Below, in pieces: positions 32,288 through 43,960 of a DNA stretch of 64,000 nucleotides. Both the position numbers and the translations under genes were made by a program. Numbering within the stretch: position 1 is the stretch's first letter; each line of letters starts with the position of its first letter. The DNA comes from Moniliella sp. 'wahieum' (Eukaryota; Basidiomycota; Moniliellomycetes; Moniliellales; Moniliellaceae). The notes under the pieces were generated by a model. The model had not been told where the DNA came from and made no database searches. It worked only from the letters and a program-made list of their open reading frames with translations. Location of the stretch: NCBI GenBank assembly GCA_003971905.1, contig RSEE01000001.1, positions 124,001 through 188,000 of the forward strand. The letters run 5' to 3'.

Positions 32288-35200
32288 ATGCCTCCTCCTT
32301 CGCCGCCCGTCCTCGACGGCGAGTTCGGCGGCCGTCCCTACTCGCCCCTCGCGCCGCTCGATGAGCAGCCCGAGACCCAACCCACCGGATCCTGACCACG
32401 CCAGCTACCTCGGTAACGACCATGTGCCCCAGCCAAAACTGGGCTGGCTGCGTCACTTCAAGCTACGGATTCTGTACGGCGCCATTCGGTACCTCAACTT
32501 TTTCCGCATCCACGTCATTGTCTTTGTCTTTGCGCCCCTCATTGCCAGCGGCATTTTCTATGCTGCCAACGATCACGTCCACGTCCCCTACATCGATTGC
32601 CTCTTCCAATGTGTGTCGGCGATGACCGTGACGGGCCTGACGACCATCAACATCCCAGATTACCGGCTTCCAGCAGAGCATTCTCTATGTTCTCATGTGG
32701 TGCGGCAATATTTCCACTGTTGGGTGTGTCATGGTCTTTGTCCGTCGTTATTTTTTCCGCAAGCGCTTTGAGCATCTTGTACGCCACGACCCCAAGATTC
32801 GCCGTCGCGCTCGCCACATCCAGCGGCAGGTACAAGCAACAGCAGGATCATATCGCTCGAGTCCACCGCTTCCTCCGACCAAACAAATACCGATCTGAGG
32901 ACAAATCCAAGTCCTCCAGTAAAGATGACTCTGAGCTCAGCCACGACGCAAACTCTAAGTTCGGCTCATCATCCCCTGCCCAGGGCGAGAAGCGCAGCGA
33001 CAGTCCGTTCATCACCCCTCTCCCCAGTGCCCAGGAGCAGCGTCTGCCCCCTTCAGACCAGAGCGCTGTCCATTTATCACCGTCTCTTGACTCAAGCGGC
33101 ACGACGGCCCATCCGACGATAGACAGCCCACGCCCTCCGCCGGTCAATAAAAAGAAGCGTGGTCGCAAATCCCCTCTGACGGCAGAAATGATCAAGCGTG
33201 TTGACCGACCGGCGGTCAAGTTGGGCAAGAACATAATTCCTGGTAACGATGGGTTTTTTCAACGAATCATGCCCCACCATGGCTCCCAACATGACCAACC
33301 CAAGAAGGACGAGCCCACAAATGCGCCCTCTGAGGATCCAACACGCCCCCGTTTTGCCCCTCCACCCGAGAGCGAGTTGGCCAACATCCCTGCGGAAATT
33401 CGTGCGCGGGACTTGCAGTTGGCTGCGCTCCGGGCCGGCGAGGATGAACCTGATCGGGGACGGGACCGAAGACGGGATACCCAGGCAGAAAGTCGCCCTC
33501 ACTCTCGTTCCCGCAGAGGTATTATCCATAGTACCTCTGGAGCTACCACGCCCGAGGAGCGACGGCGCCGACGTTCGCCTTCGGCTTCCGGGAAAGAAAG
33601 GATCAGGAATCATTCTTGACGGCTTTCCGTGAGGGGGCCGCCCGGCATGCCCGTCAGGAATGGAGCGAGAAAAGGAAAAGGAACGGCGCAAGCGTGGCGG
33701 TGAAAGCTCCGTCGCTGCCACTCCCCTTGCTCGTAGTCCCCTTCAAGTTAGCCGTGCTCCCACGCCTGAAGTGGTGTATCCTTCCCAAGCCCCCACATGG
33801 ACTTGCCGCCTGAGATTTCAGGTGCGCCGACGCATGTCGATCCTTCAATCAACTTGGCCCCAGCGCTTCCTGAAGACTTGGAACCGATCTCGTCTCCTGC
33901 AGCTTCCGCTACGCCGGAAGAACCAGGGCCAACTGATGTGCCAGCAGTACCTCAAATATGAGAATTCCAGGACGCCTTTCCAGACCTCGCTCGTTGTCGG
34001 TCCGGGCGGGGTCGCCGTCAAGACCCGAATCACCCCTTTCATCGCTACCCGAGGAAAACGACGCGACGGATGCAGGGGCATATGGCATGTATCCGATGGG
34101 AATGAACGATTCCGACCGGTATTCTCGTTCGAGCGGGAGCCAGTTCCGCCGGTCCCGCTCGCCGGCAAGTCGATACGAGGGCGATCTCCCTCTGCCGAGG
34201 GCGTTGGAGTGGGCCTCTCCTCGGCTTAGGGCGCAAGCGATGAATTTGGCTGAAACGGGCGCTAGAACAGTGTCTTCCTCTGGCTTCCCCCGTACTGCCA
34301 CCCGTTCCACCGCGTTTGACCAGGCTGTTCGACGGACAAGGACCTTGGGCCCCGGTATGCCTCGCACCCAGACCCAGCAGAGCAGAGATACACTCGGTTC
34401 CCTGCGCCGGACCCAGACCCAGCGTGACGCATTCCCTCGGACCCAGACCATTGGTTTTGCGGACAACACGCAGTTCATCCCCGAAGGATATACCTCCAGT
34501 CTTCCGCGCGGTCCGGGGCTCCGGGGGCGAACAGCAACGGGCACCTTCTCCCGTACGCAGACGTACCGGTCGGGAATGGGAATGGGGGAACGTACGCTCA
34601 CCGGTCGTACCAGGGGTCCGAAAGGGTACGGGTACAGAATGGACCGGACCAACACTATGCTGGACACGATGCAAACGGGTTTGGGGGGCTGGCCTACGCC
34701 GACCGACTTTCTCATTTATATCTACCGTCGTTTGAGACCCTCCCCGCCGCGAGACCACTTGCCGCGCATGAACACGATCACGTCCACATTCTCGAGAGGG
34801 CAGGATGGAGGAGAAGGAGATGCTTCCTCTGGACCAAGACGGAACTACTTTCCTTTGATGTGCTTGTATCGCGCAACAGCCGCTTCCATCGCCTTACAGA
34901 AGCTCAACGAGAAGAGCTCGGAGGGTGGAGTATCGTGCCCTTGATCTTCTGAGCAAGCTGGTTCCGATCTACATTCTCGGGATCAACTTTCTTTGCGTTA
35001 CTGTGGTTGCCCCTTATGCTGCAAGTAAGACAGCATTCCACAAGTACATTCCTGTTTTTGAGTCGCAAAAGCCATACACGCCTAATCGGGTATGGTGGGT
35101 CTTCTTCAATTCCATCTCTGCCTACTCCAATTCGGGCATGTCGCTCATTGACACCTCGTTCCAAAATATGCAAGATGCGTACCTGCCCATGACCTGTATC

Positions 35201-36547
35201 GCCTTTCTTATCCTCGCGGGCAACACAGCCTTCCCTGTCTTTCTGCGCTTCTTTATCTGGCTGTGTTCCCATTTGGTTCCCAAAACCAGCAGGACCCACG
35301 AGTCGCTTATGTTCCTCCTGGACCACCCGCGCAGATGCTTGTGTATCTGTTCCCCTCGGCGCAAACTTGGTTCCTTGTCTTGACTCTTCTCGGTCTCAAG
35401 TACGTGCTGCTCCCCCCCTTTCCTTGATTCTCTCTCTCTGACCCAATACATCAGCTTGACCGATTGGGTATGCTTCCTGGTCCTTGACTTGGGCAACCCA
35501 GTGATCATGACCATTTCCAAGGGTCAGCGTGTGTTTGATGGGCTGTTTCAGGCGGTTGCTGTCCGCGCCGCCGGGTTCCAAGCTGTGTCGGTGTTGCGTC
35601 TTGCGCCTGCGGTCCAGGTCCTGTACACGGTCATGATGTACCTCGCTGCGTTCCCAATCGCCATGTCGGTGCGGTCAACAAACGTATACGAGGAGCGGTC
35701 GTTAGGCGTGTTTGATGACGGTTCAGACGACGATGACCCTGGGGATACACCTGGTCCTTGGTCAAGACGTGCGACCGGTCAGAAGCGGGGGTGGTCGTCT
35801 TACCTTGTGCACCATGCACGGAAACAGCTGTCGTTTGACTTGTGGTGGCTCGCTTTTTCCCTTTGGTTGCTGTGCATCGTGGAGAAACACCAACTGGAAC
35901 GAGAGGACAACCAATCCTGGTTCACAGTCTTTTCCTGTTTATTCGAGCTCACCTCAGCCTATGGTACGGTTGGCCTCTCCATGGGTACCCCTATGGACAA
36001 CTTTTCCCTTTCAGGCCGGTTCAACGTCCTGGGAAAATTGGTTGTGATTGCCGTCATGCTGCGTGGGCGGCACCGTGGCCTCCCGGTGGCCATTGACCGA
36101 GCCATCATGCTCCCTGATGACCTGGAGCCAGGCGAGGCCGAGGTGTTGACGCCTTCGCTTGGGCCCGAGTCGGACGTGTGGGAGGACGAGGAGGAGAACA
36201 TGTCGGGCGCGGATGAAGATATGGGGGGCCAAGAGGGGGTGCAACACCAAGATTACAGCGCCCGCCCCGGGTCGGTGGAAGGATATACTGTCCGCACCCC
36301 TCCCCCACAAGAACAACCGCTTTCTACCAGCCCCACATCGTTCCATGAGGAGCCGGTAGTCTCCACTTCCCCCACAGCAGAGGCGACCACTCGCTCCGAC
36401 CTACGAAAAAACCGGAGCCATCCCTCACCTCTCCTTGCCCCTGCGGAAGTGAGACAGGCGGAAGGACCGATGGACTCGACGCACCTTCCCTCCTCACCAA
36501 GGCTTTCGAACGAGGAGGGCAACAACCTTGAACACTTCCATCCCTGA
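32288..36547 (+). CDS. TRK1: TRK-type high-affinity potassium transporter
   Basis: Plasma-membrane K+ uptake system of the fungal TRK/HKT superfamily. The likely first ATG (32288, MPPPSPPVLDGEFGGRPYSP) and the membrane part (from ATG 32361, MSSPRPNPPDPDH) are in frames one base apart. The four pore-loop filters are all present: AMTVTGLTTINI, SAYSNSGMSLIDTS, VRAAGFQAVSVL and SAYGTVGLSMGTP. Each has the selectivity glycine. M1 reads IHVIVFVFAPLIASGIFYAA. Between MPM1 and MPM2 lies a hydrophilic cytosolic loop of roughly 650 residues (about 32,800-34,800), rich in Ser/Arg, with repeated RTQT motifs. A 55-nt intron at 35400-35454 (GTACGT...CATCAG) joins GLN to LTDW. The tail ends NNLEHFHP at 36547. 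Frame changes at about 32,655, 32,840, 33,620, 33,960 and 34,740-34,920. Confidence 0.95.
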
Positions 36548-38600
36548 TGGGTTTCCTATACATATATATACCTTTCTCTCCAATGCTTCCTTCTGCCAGC
36601 ATCTTTCTTTTATTGCGCATCTCTATACTATCTCAATTATTATCGTCATTTATGCTCATCGACATATATGATGATGCATTGCCACATGACGTGTCACACC
36701 TGTGCCCTGTGTTATAGGCACTCCTACCTGTGCGCGTAGCTATAGATCGTCGATCAAGCCTTTTGTATTATCGTATCAATAAACCTCGTTGGGGTTCGCC
36801 CATCATGGATGGAGAACTCATTGCCGCGAGAGACCTCGAAATAGGTGTGATCCGTCGAGAATCCAATCACTGAGGGTCTTCGGTTTATAATACCCCGTGT
36901 GCATACGCATATGTATGCTCAACTCTGTTTTCGAAGGGGGAGTGCGCAGAGCGCTCAAGAGACAGAGGAGAGAGGAGACGACGGTATACAACACATCTTG
37001 GCCTCTGCACCCATCCACCAATGCAAGGATAGCATGAGGCCTGCACGATCCGATCCTCGAGTGTGTATGCGCTCCATACTATGCGGGATGCCACCATGTT
37101 CACAAAATGAACCCGGTTGTGGAGGAGAAAGAAAGAGGAAACGGGGTGTGTCCTTCCGGGAAACAGGCGTCGTATGTACACGGATTATATCCCATGATGT
37201 GGGTAACGAAGGAGCATTTGGTACCATTGAGGGATGGAGATGGACCACACATCTTGAGAGACCCCACCAGTGTACAAAGGAGGCCAGGTTTGTGTATTAC
37301 TGGGGAAGGTAGTGGTGCATAAGGATATTACGGCGACGGCTTTTTGGAACCCTCCTCGGGATAGAAGGAGCTGTGCATCTCGACAGAGGAGGAGCAGGTT
37401 GGTTGCGCCATGATTACGAAGTATAGCAGTGAGGCACTTTCAAAAGGCACCCTTTCCCCTCTGATGGCTATTTATGACATCACAGATACTATTATGATAC
37501 AAAAGATCTTTAACAAGACGTTTGCGTTCCCCCACAGGAGAACGAGAGTCCTCCTTCTCCCCTCCGGCGTCTCTATATATGCTCTCTAATTAGTGATCCT
37601 GGTTCCCCAGTCTTATAAAGTAGAGTTAGGCAGTGGTGAAGCTTAGAGGAAAGACAGGAGCTGGGTTGAACGTCATCGCGTCATACTCCTCCACAAAAAA
37701 GCTTCAAGCTTATATATTCTACGTCTCAACGTTGCTTCCAAAATTCCCGCGCACAAGAGATATATGCATTGCCCGAAATCATAGCCTACTCAGCGTTAAA
37801 AGCTTGATTATTCTTCCGATCCTCTGTCCTTCCGCGCCAAGCGCCCAAGCCGGCTTCAAGCTTCATCGATCATTTTGCCATATGGTGATGTAATGCATTA
37901 TGGTATGGCGATGACCGGATGACCGAGAGAAGTGAGCAGTGAGCAGTGAGCGCTCCGCGCTCCAATCGCTGATTAATATGATTGTTGTGACGCACACCCG
38001 TGACCGCCTGGCCGTACCTTGCCCCAATCGCAAACAAAGGCATTCGCATTTCGAATGCAGCAAGCTTCAAAAAGAGTAAAACCAATGGATCCCATTCAAT
38101 GCATATCAACGTCATCAACATACCCAGGTGACATGCATCGTGCATTGCATCATGCATCGTGCGAGCTCCCGGTTCGTTCAGGCACGCGAAGGCATACGTC
38201 CACAGGGCCCAACCACTAACAGGTGCCATCAGGTGCCACACGTCCCTTGTGGATTGGATGATTATTTTCGCGATGCATGATAACACTCTTTCCGTCCGGC
38301 AAGAACCCTATATGTGTCTCTGTTTCCGTAAATGAATATACAGTCTCAGATGTCATACTGAAGAGTGTGACATTCGGCTGCTGTACAACAGTCTTCGGAT
38401 TTATAGTGCCTTTTGCGTCCGCCGATCGAGCAAACATAAACTTAGTGCCGGCATAGTATACCCGTGAAACGTGAAACACTCTCCCGGCATTTTGTGGCTT
38501 GTGGGGGGAAAAGAGGAAGCAGCTTATTCTTACTCGGCGAGTATAGAAGCGTCCTCAAAATATGGCGCGACCGCGATCAGGGAGATATTTTGCCCATCGG

Positions 38601-38625
38601 ATCTCAGATCTCAGATCTCAAATCT
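38601..38625. repeat. AGATCTC tandem array
   Basis: Three overlapping AGATCT palindromes in ATCTCAGATCTCAGATCTCA. Confidence 0.9.
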
Positions 38626-38984
38626 ATAGACGGCAAGGCCTCTGGCAAGACCGAAGGGTTCAACTATAATTTAACTATTAGTCGCGCTTCCTTCCCTAAT
38701 GTAATGTCTCGTTCACGGCCGGCAGCGGGGATAATCGATAATCGATGGATGCTTTGTGTCGAAAAAAGTATAGAAGTGTGTGGATCTAGTGGAACCTATC
38801 TATAGATGCACTTCAAGCTTCAATGTCGATATGTTGATACTCTAAAATTGAACCTCACAAGCGCTAAGCTCTTCTCTCATCGATCATCATGTATCAGATC
38901 ATCAAATCTCAGATCTCAGATCATCTCAACGTTCAGCTCAACGTTCAACCGTTCATTGAGAATAAGCCTCTCAGGCTCTCATCA

Positions 38985-39068
38985 GGCCCTCAAGCCTCAG
39001 GCCTGAGGCCTCAGGCATCGGCCTCATTGAGTACTGAAGGCCTCAAGCTTCAAGCTTCAAGCTTCAAG
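38985..39068. repeat. compound AGGCCT and AAGCTT palindrome array
   Basis: CCTCAGGCCTGAGGCCTCAG followed at 39043 by three AAGCTTC units. Two of the window's recurring palindromic words side by side. Confidence 0.9.
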
Positions 39069-39534
39069 GTCCTCCAGCTTCAAGCATGATGTATGATGCA
39101 TGAGCCGTTTTCGTAGTCGCAGGCCTCTCTAGGCATCTCTTTACAAGCTTCACTAGCCACTTACTACTCTTTTAACGTACTTCCGTGAAAACTCCGTTGT
39201 AACGTGTAACGCGTAACGTCTATAAAACGCGTAACGCATGACGCATGTTAAGCGTACGTTAAACGCACGTGTTGATGATGCAGGAATTATGTAAAGATGT
39301 GTGTGTTGGCTTAAGTCCGTGGGAAATGGTGCAACAGGTGTAGCCAAGTGGCAGGAACCGCTAAGCGCTGAAATCGCTAATAACGGCCCGGAGAAACCAT
39401 TGTCATGCTGGAGACTATACATGGATTAATGGATCATCTCGATCATCGATTATCGATAATCACACAACGCATCCACGGCCTCTCCATGTCTCCCGTCTCG
39501 AACAAATTGATGTTGACGACCCCCCCCCGGAGCC

Positions 39535-39554
39535 GCGTAACGCGTAACGCGTAA
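39535..39554. repeat. ACGCGTA tandem array
   Basis: Three ACGCGTA units just after a C9 run; a looser array of ACGT/ACGCGTAACG words lies at 39190-39245. Confidence 0.9.
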
Positions 39555-39881
39555 CCCCAGTGTTGATAATCAACAGAACTACACAGTAACTAGTAACTAG
39601 TAATGTTTGGCACCTAGCCTTTGTGTCAGAGAAGAAAAAGGGCCAACAAGGATTAGGCAGAAGAGAAGCAACATATATGTGTGTGCTGGAAGAGATTATA
39701 CTTGTCTTCGAAAAAGAATAACTGAGACGTATATGTGGATTGTGTGTGTGCAGCAGTACAGCGTGCAGCCACTGTCATGTGTACGCGGCGGTTATGAGGT
39801 CAATGCATAGAGCATAGAGCCCCCGCCGGAACGCACATGCCGTGTATCTTGTGGGTAGCTGCCCGCGCATATGAATAACTT

Positions 39882-41061
39882 TTACGGTTGCTGTTGATTG
39901 TTGGCATCGCTTCGAGGGTTGTTTGGAGACAGCACTGCATCGTGCTGATGCTGGAAGGAAGACCAAAAGGAAGGTGGTGGATGAGGAGACAACGATGGCT
40001 GAGAGGCCATCCGCCTGCCTGGGGTTTCCCCCGCCGCGGCAGTTACTACTGGGAAGACCGGGGCCGGGGGCGGGGGCGGAGGATGAGATGTGAAGTGTGC
40101 CTCTGCGTAGGATGTCGATGAAGCCTCTGGCGCTTCGGTCGTATGCGGGCCAGTGGTGAAAGTGGGCGAATGGCTATTGGGCCAGTGATTACTCAACGAT
40201 GGCCCACCGACTTGGGATACCGAAGGTCCGAAGGGGAAATGCTTTGGTTTCACATCCTCCGGTTCATGGGTTAGTCCAAAAGACAGTTGTTGGTATCCAG
40301 TGCCATCGTCCGGAACAAACGCAAGACGACCAGAATCACTGGCATAGGTTGGAGGGCCCGACGTAGCTCCATATACCCATTCGATGTCCCATTCCCCACA
40401 TGCCCAGCAGATTGATGCGCAGTCGGGCCATAGTTAGATTGAGGAGAAATGGATGGGGCTGGAAATGGTCTACCCCCCGGAGGCATGTCTGGGGGTCTAA
40501 GCGACACTCCGTTTGGATGCGGCACAGGTGTTTGGTTCACAGAAGGAGGAAACGATCCGATGCCGTGGCGAAAGATGCGCGGTTCCGCCCCAGGTCCTCC
40601 TACTCCGGGTAAGGGAGCATGCAGCTCAAAAAACGGTCCGTTCTCTTGGCTTCTGCTTCCGGCTGGACCATCCAGAACATGAGGCCGAACTTCGGCCAGC
40701 TGAAACGAAACCGCCGTCGTGCTCGCGGGGTTCGCGTCAGGCGACGGAACCAGAAGGTTCACAGGCAGAGGATTGGGGCGCTGCTCATAACCTTGGCTTG
40801 TTGCAAGATGAGGATTGTGCTGATGGTGCATGGCCTGCAACATCCCTCGCAGCCGCGTGTTTCTTGGCGCAATTCTCTCACTGTATCTGTAAGGTTTGGG
40901 GGGGCGGGGGGCGGAGTTAGCATAACGTTTTGCAAGCCTGAAGAGGCATGCTCACTTTCGAGATCAGCAATGTACTTCCTGCGGCGCTCACGGAACGCAC
41001 GCTGCACCTCGAGGGCACGAGTGGGAGCTGCATCGCTTCGAGGTCGGCGGCCACGAGCCAT
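39882..41061 (-). CDS. bZIP transcription factor (Yap/PAP1-like)
   Basis: Nuclear DNA-binding regulator; Yap/PAP1 members control oxidative or nutrient stress responses, but the targets here are unknown. ATG at 41061 starts MARGRRPRSDAAPTRALEVQ; the basic region EVQRAFRERRRKYIADLE carries the Yap-type QRAFRERR core. An intron (about 40887-40957; GTGAGC donor, CTAAC branch, TTACAG acceptor) then joins ADLE to NTVRELR to start the leucine zipper, which is short. The remainder (about 300 residues) is Pro/Ser/His-rich and disordered (PGGRPFPAPSISPQSNYGP, EAHFTSHPPPPPPAPVFPVV), ending SDANNQQQP at 39882. Frame changes near 40,840 and 40,330. An upstream exon is possible because many relatives have residues before the basic region. 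Confidence 0.86.
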
Positions 41062-42499
41062 TGGATTGCCCAATGTCCAGAACCTTCTGGGGCGGCGGAG
41101 TTGGTAGAAGATGTGAGAGGTGAGTCCAAGGGACTGTTGCGGGCGGAGTGGTGGCGACAGGAGTCAAGAGCCGTAACCACAAAACTGGTGCGGACTTTGG
41201 CCACAGGAGGGGGTCGGCCCTGTCGATAGACGATATAATACGACACATCGCGCCTCATCGCGGGGCGTTGGTAACGGCACCTTATACACACACACACAAG
41301 AGGGAGCTGCCTATGCGACATCCCTTCCCTCCAGGATCCACCGCAGAGCGGCAGCTGGAAGCGTGCGCCACGTCGCAATTGCCAATTCATCCCATTGCGA
41401 CCTTTCGGATCACTTCACCTTGACCCATTTGACACAGCAGTGCGGGCCCGAGTCCCTACGGAGTCCCTTCGTTGGGTTCACGCGACCCTATTCGTTGAAC
41501 ACACTGAACATGTGGCATGAATATCAAGGAGCGCTGAGCAGCGCACCGCAGCCTCAGCGCCTCAGCCGCTAGCGGAGCCACGAGACGCTGGACGCGCTGG
41601 ACCACTGCTAGACCCCTATGCACCCCTCTTGTAATGGGTGATGTATGATGTGTGATTTGGGGACCGCTGGCGCCGAGGCGCTGAGCGCGCCTGACCGGTG
41701 ACTTCGGAGAGCTGATCGGGAAGTTGGTATCGCCTCGTTAAAATGATGGGGTGTAAGGGTCGAGCGATATACGAGTGTAGGCCGACTGCCGGTTGCGGGT
41801 TACCGGTTACCCGCATTACATGGTCATACCGGTCATACGAATACTGTCGCCGCTGATGGTCACCGGTCGTGCAGGTACGCGTTACGTGGCTACGGTCATA
41901 TTGCGGCACGAATCTGTGGGGGAGAAGGGGTCCAAGGTATACACCTGTGTTCTGGTCAGTTGGTTACAGCGCCGGTCTAGCCATGTCTAGCCAGATCTAG
42001 CCGCGCTCAGCTCAGTCTGTGCTGGCTGAGCGCTCAGGCTGAGCGGAGCGCAGTAGGTTGATCACGAGATCATCCACCATCTATCATGCGGAGCAGGTCT
42101 TTAGTCAGATCGGTCAGAGGCTGTGGGTCTATAGCTAAAGGGAGAGACGTCTCCGATTACTCGGTTAACACAGGTGCACTCATTGATCAGAACCGTAATC
42201 GATAATCCTACCGGTATCATATATCACCTATCATCGATCAGCGCTCTCTCAGGCTAGAGCGGGTTCAACTGTTGACCAGGGTCCTATGGGCTAGCCACCT
42301 CCGCGGCACTCCTGACCATCTTACTCATCCGGGCACCACACCAGTATCCCTATCCCCTGGCCTAGTGCCGCTCTCCTTTCTTCTCCTTCTTCTCCTTCTT
42401 CTTCTGATCCTCAGTCTGGGTTCAACCCAGCTCCTGTCTTCTCTCTGCCATTGCATAACTGCACTTAGGACGTCGCTGGGTAACCAGGATCATTAGCAA
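41062..42499. other. intergenic, 1.4 kb
   Basis: bZIP promoter, with a CA microsatellite at 41284-41298 close to a minus-strand TATAAGG. Then CAGCGCCTCAG/GCTGAGCG words (41,540-42,060), ACCGGT/GGTTACC words (41,790-41,880) and a CTTCTCC/CTT pyrimidine tract (42377-42410). No gene. Confidence 0.6.
41284..41298. repeat. CA microsatellite
   Basis: Seven CA units in the bZIP 5' flank. Confidence 0.9.
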
Positions 42500-42565
42500 G
42501 CACCAAGCACCAAGCTGGGGCGAAGCCCCAGCTGACTGGGCCGTAGGCCCAGTGGTCTTCTAGTG
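42500..42565 (+). repeat. dispersed double-hairpin repeat B, copy 2
   Basis: Same order as copy 1 at 16211: CACCAAGCACCAAGC, hairpin GCTGGGGC-GAA-GCCCCAGC, hairpin CTGGGCC-GTA-GGCCCAG, then GTGGTCTTCTAGTGTTT. In the second stem a C:G pair of copy 1 is replaced by T:A here, so pairing is kept. Confidence 0.85.
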
Positions 42566-42572
42566 TTTCAAA

Positions 42573-43960
42573 AAAGTACAAGGCGGAATAGGGATTGCTA
42601 GGAGGCGGCATTCGTTCCGCGTGCGGTTCATCCATTATCTTGTCTGACACGTCTCCTGGCTCCACCTTGGCCCGCCTGGCCACCATCGCGCGCTTGGGTC
42701 TGAGAAGCCCCTGGCGTCTCCACACCGTCTATCGACATGTCGGACAAGGAGCGTGCTGAATCTCCCAAAATTTTGCGTCAAAAATCTGCCTCCCTCTCAG
42801 ACAGCGAGGGAGAAGGGAAAGAGTTAACCACACCCCCCCCCCACTGAGGGCGAGGGGGATGACTCATCCGAGGTGGATGACTCGTCCGAGGGGGATGATT
42901 CGTCCGAGGAGGATGAAGATGACGAGATGGACTTGGGGCTCGCCATTGAGAGCTCTCTGGAATGTACAGGCGCCAAATCACTCTTCAGTCTCAGAGTCGT
43001 CTGTGCGGTCGTCGTCCTCGCCATCGGTGCCCTCTGCGTCAAAGAGGTTGACTGCAGTGCCGTCGTTGTCCCGTTCATCCTCCTCATCTGTTATTTGTGC
43101 CCGGGTTACTGCGATGTGACGGAGGTGGGTGAGTTGTGCACGAGTCGCACCCAGGCGGTACAAATTTCAGGGTTACCTTGCGGAGAAGATGCGTGTCCGC
43201 AATGCCCTCGAAAATTTCCCAGGCGCTCGTCCAGCCCAGTAGATAGCTTGCGGGGCGAGATGAGCGAAAAAAGTCAGATGACCTGCTGGACGACAACGGG
43301 GTGGCGACGTACTTATGATCGGACAAAGAGACAGTGATGGCACTGAAAATGTCATTGCAGCGCTTGCTGTTGTTCAGACTCCGGTTGAGCAAGACTGTGC
43401 ACAGGGCAGATGGGTCAGGGAAGTTGTGATGTTGTAAGATACGTCCCATTTCCATCCGGAAGTCAATGTCGTTCGGTGCATAGCAACAGAGGCGCTTTTG
43501 ATGAGAACGGGTGAGATAAGTTATTGTGGCCATATTGCGAGGAGAGCAACGCGTGAAAAGGCGGGGCCGGTACGTACCAGGATTCGGACGCGCTCCTTGG
43601 CGACAGTGAACTCTTGGTGAGAGAGGATGCGAAAGTAGACTGGAAATGACGGACGAAATCAGCCCGAAAGGCTGCAATTGTGCGCCTTCCGTTGCCTCGA
43701 TCGATACGGTGCATGCTCTCTGGCAATTGGACGTGTTATTTGTTAGTAGATGGTTTAGGGGTTTGGGTTAACGCACCTCATTCAAATAGCCTTTGTTGAG
43801 CGTTACCCGCCTCTGGATCGTTTCGTTGCCTGTTGCGCGGATGCGGTGCATGCTCTCCGGGATCTGAACGATGTGTTATTTGTAATAGTTGGTTTAGAGG
43901 TTTGGCTCAACGCACCTCATCATTCAATAGCTTGTGCTGAGCGTTGCCCGCCTCTGGATG
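42573..43960 (-). CDS. unrecognised multi-exon gene with acidic region, boundaries approximate
   Basis: No family recognised. Minus-strand exons can be traced by good splice sites: an intron at 43720-43776 (57 nt, GTGCGT, TACTAAC branch, CCAG). A second intron lies near 43,500-43,575 (GTACGT donor, AAAAG acceptor), and a third near 43,100-43,170 (GTAACC donor, CGCAG acceptor). Exon text includes PESMHRI, IQRRVTLNKGYLNE, DIDFRMEMGRILQHHNFPDP and AWEIFEGIADTHLLRK. After the third intron an acidic stretch follows (QITDEEDERDNDGT, EGTDGEDDDRTDDSETEE), then Ser/Asp repeats. The 5' exon-plus-intron unit is tandemly duplicated (43707-43960). The 3' end runs into repeat B at 42565. Part of the acidic region is also open on the plus strand (from ATG 42732). 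Could be a degenerate or transposon-derived gene. Confidence 0.4.
42862..42914. repeat. 15-base acidic/serine coding repeat
   Basis: Tandem imperfect GATGACTC(A/G)TCCGAGG units. Plus-strand reading is DDSSEG repeats; minus-strand reading is SSPSDES repeats. Confidence 0.8.
43707..43960. repeat. tandem duplication, period about 137 bases
   Basis: Unit 1 from CGGTGCATGCTCTC at 43707, unit 2 from the same words at 43844. Each runs through GTTATTTGT, GGTTTAG, GTTTGG, AACGCACCTCAT and CCCGCCTCTGGAT. Roughly 80 percent alike by eye. Each unit spans one exon and its intron on the minus strand. Confidence 0.85.

Larger units (their letters stand above)
36548..39881. other. 3.3-kb gene desert
   Basis: Short frames only. 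Holds AGTGAGC triplication (37931-37952), AGATCT arrays (38601-38625), AGGCCT/CCTGAGG words (38985-39015), AAGCTTC array (39043-39068), ACGCGTA arrays (39190-39245, 39535-39554), ATCGAT/TTATCGATAATC words (39435-39465) and a C9 run (39520). I see no gene I can support. Confidence 0.6.

Noticed and set aside
33909-34758. Long minus-strand frames
   Set aside because: Antisense to the TRK loop; biased Ser/Arg codons open the opposite strand by chance.
38216-38479. 87-codon minus-strand frame (SRVYYAGTKFMFARSADAKG...)
   Set aside because: Reads like protein but begins at a non-ATG codon, has no splice or domain support and lies in a repeat desert; too short to call.
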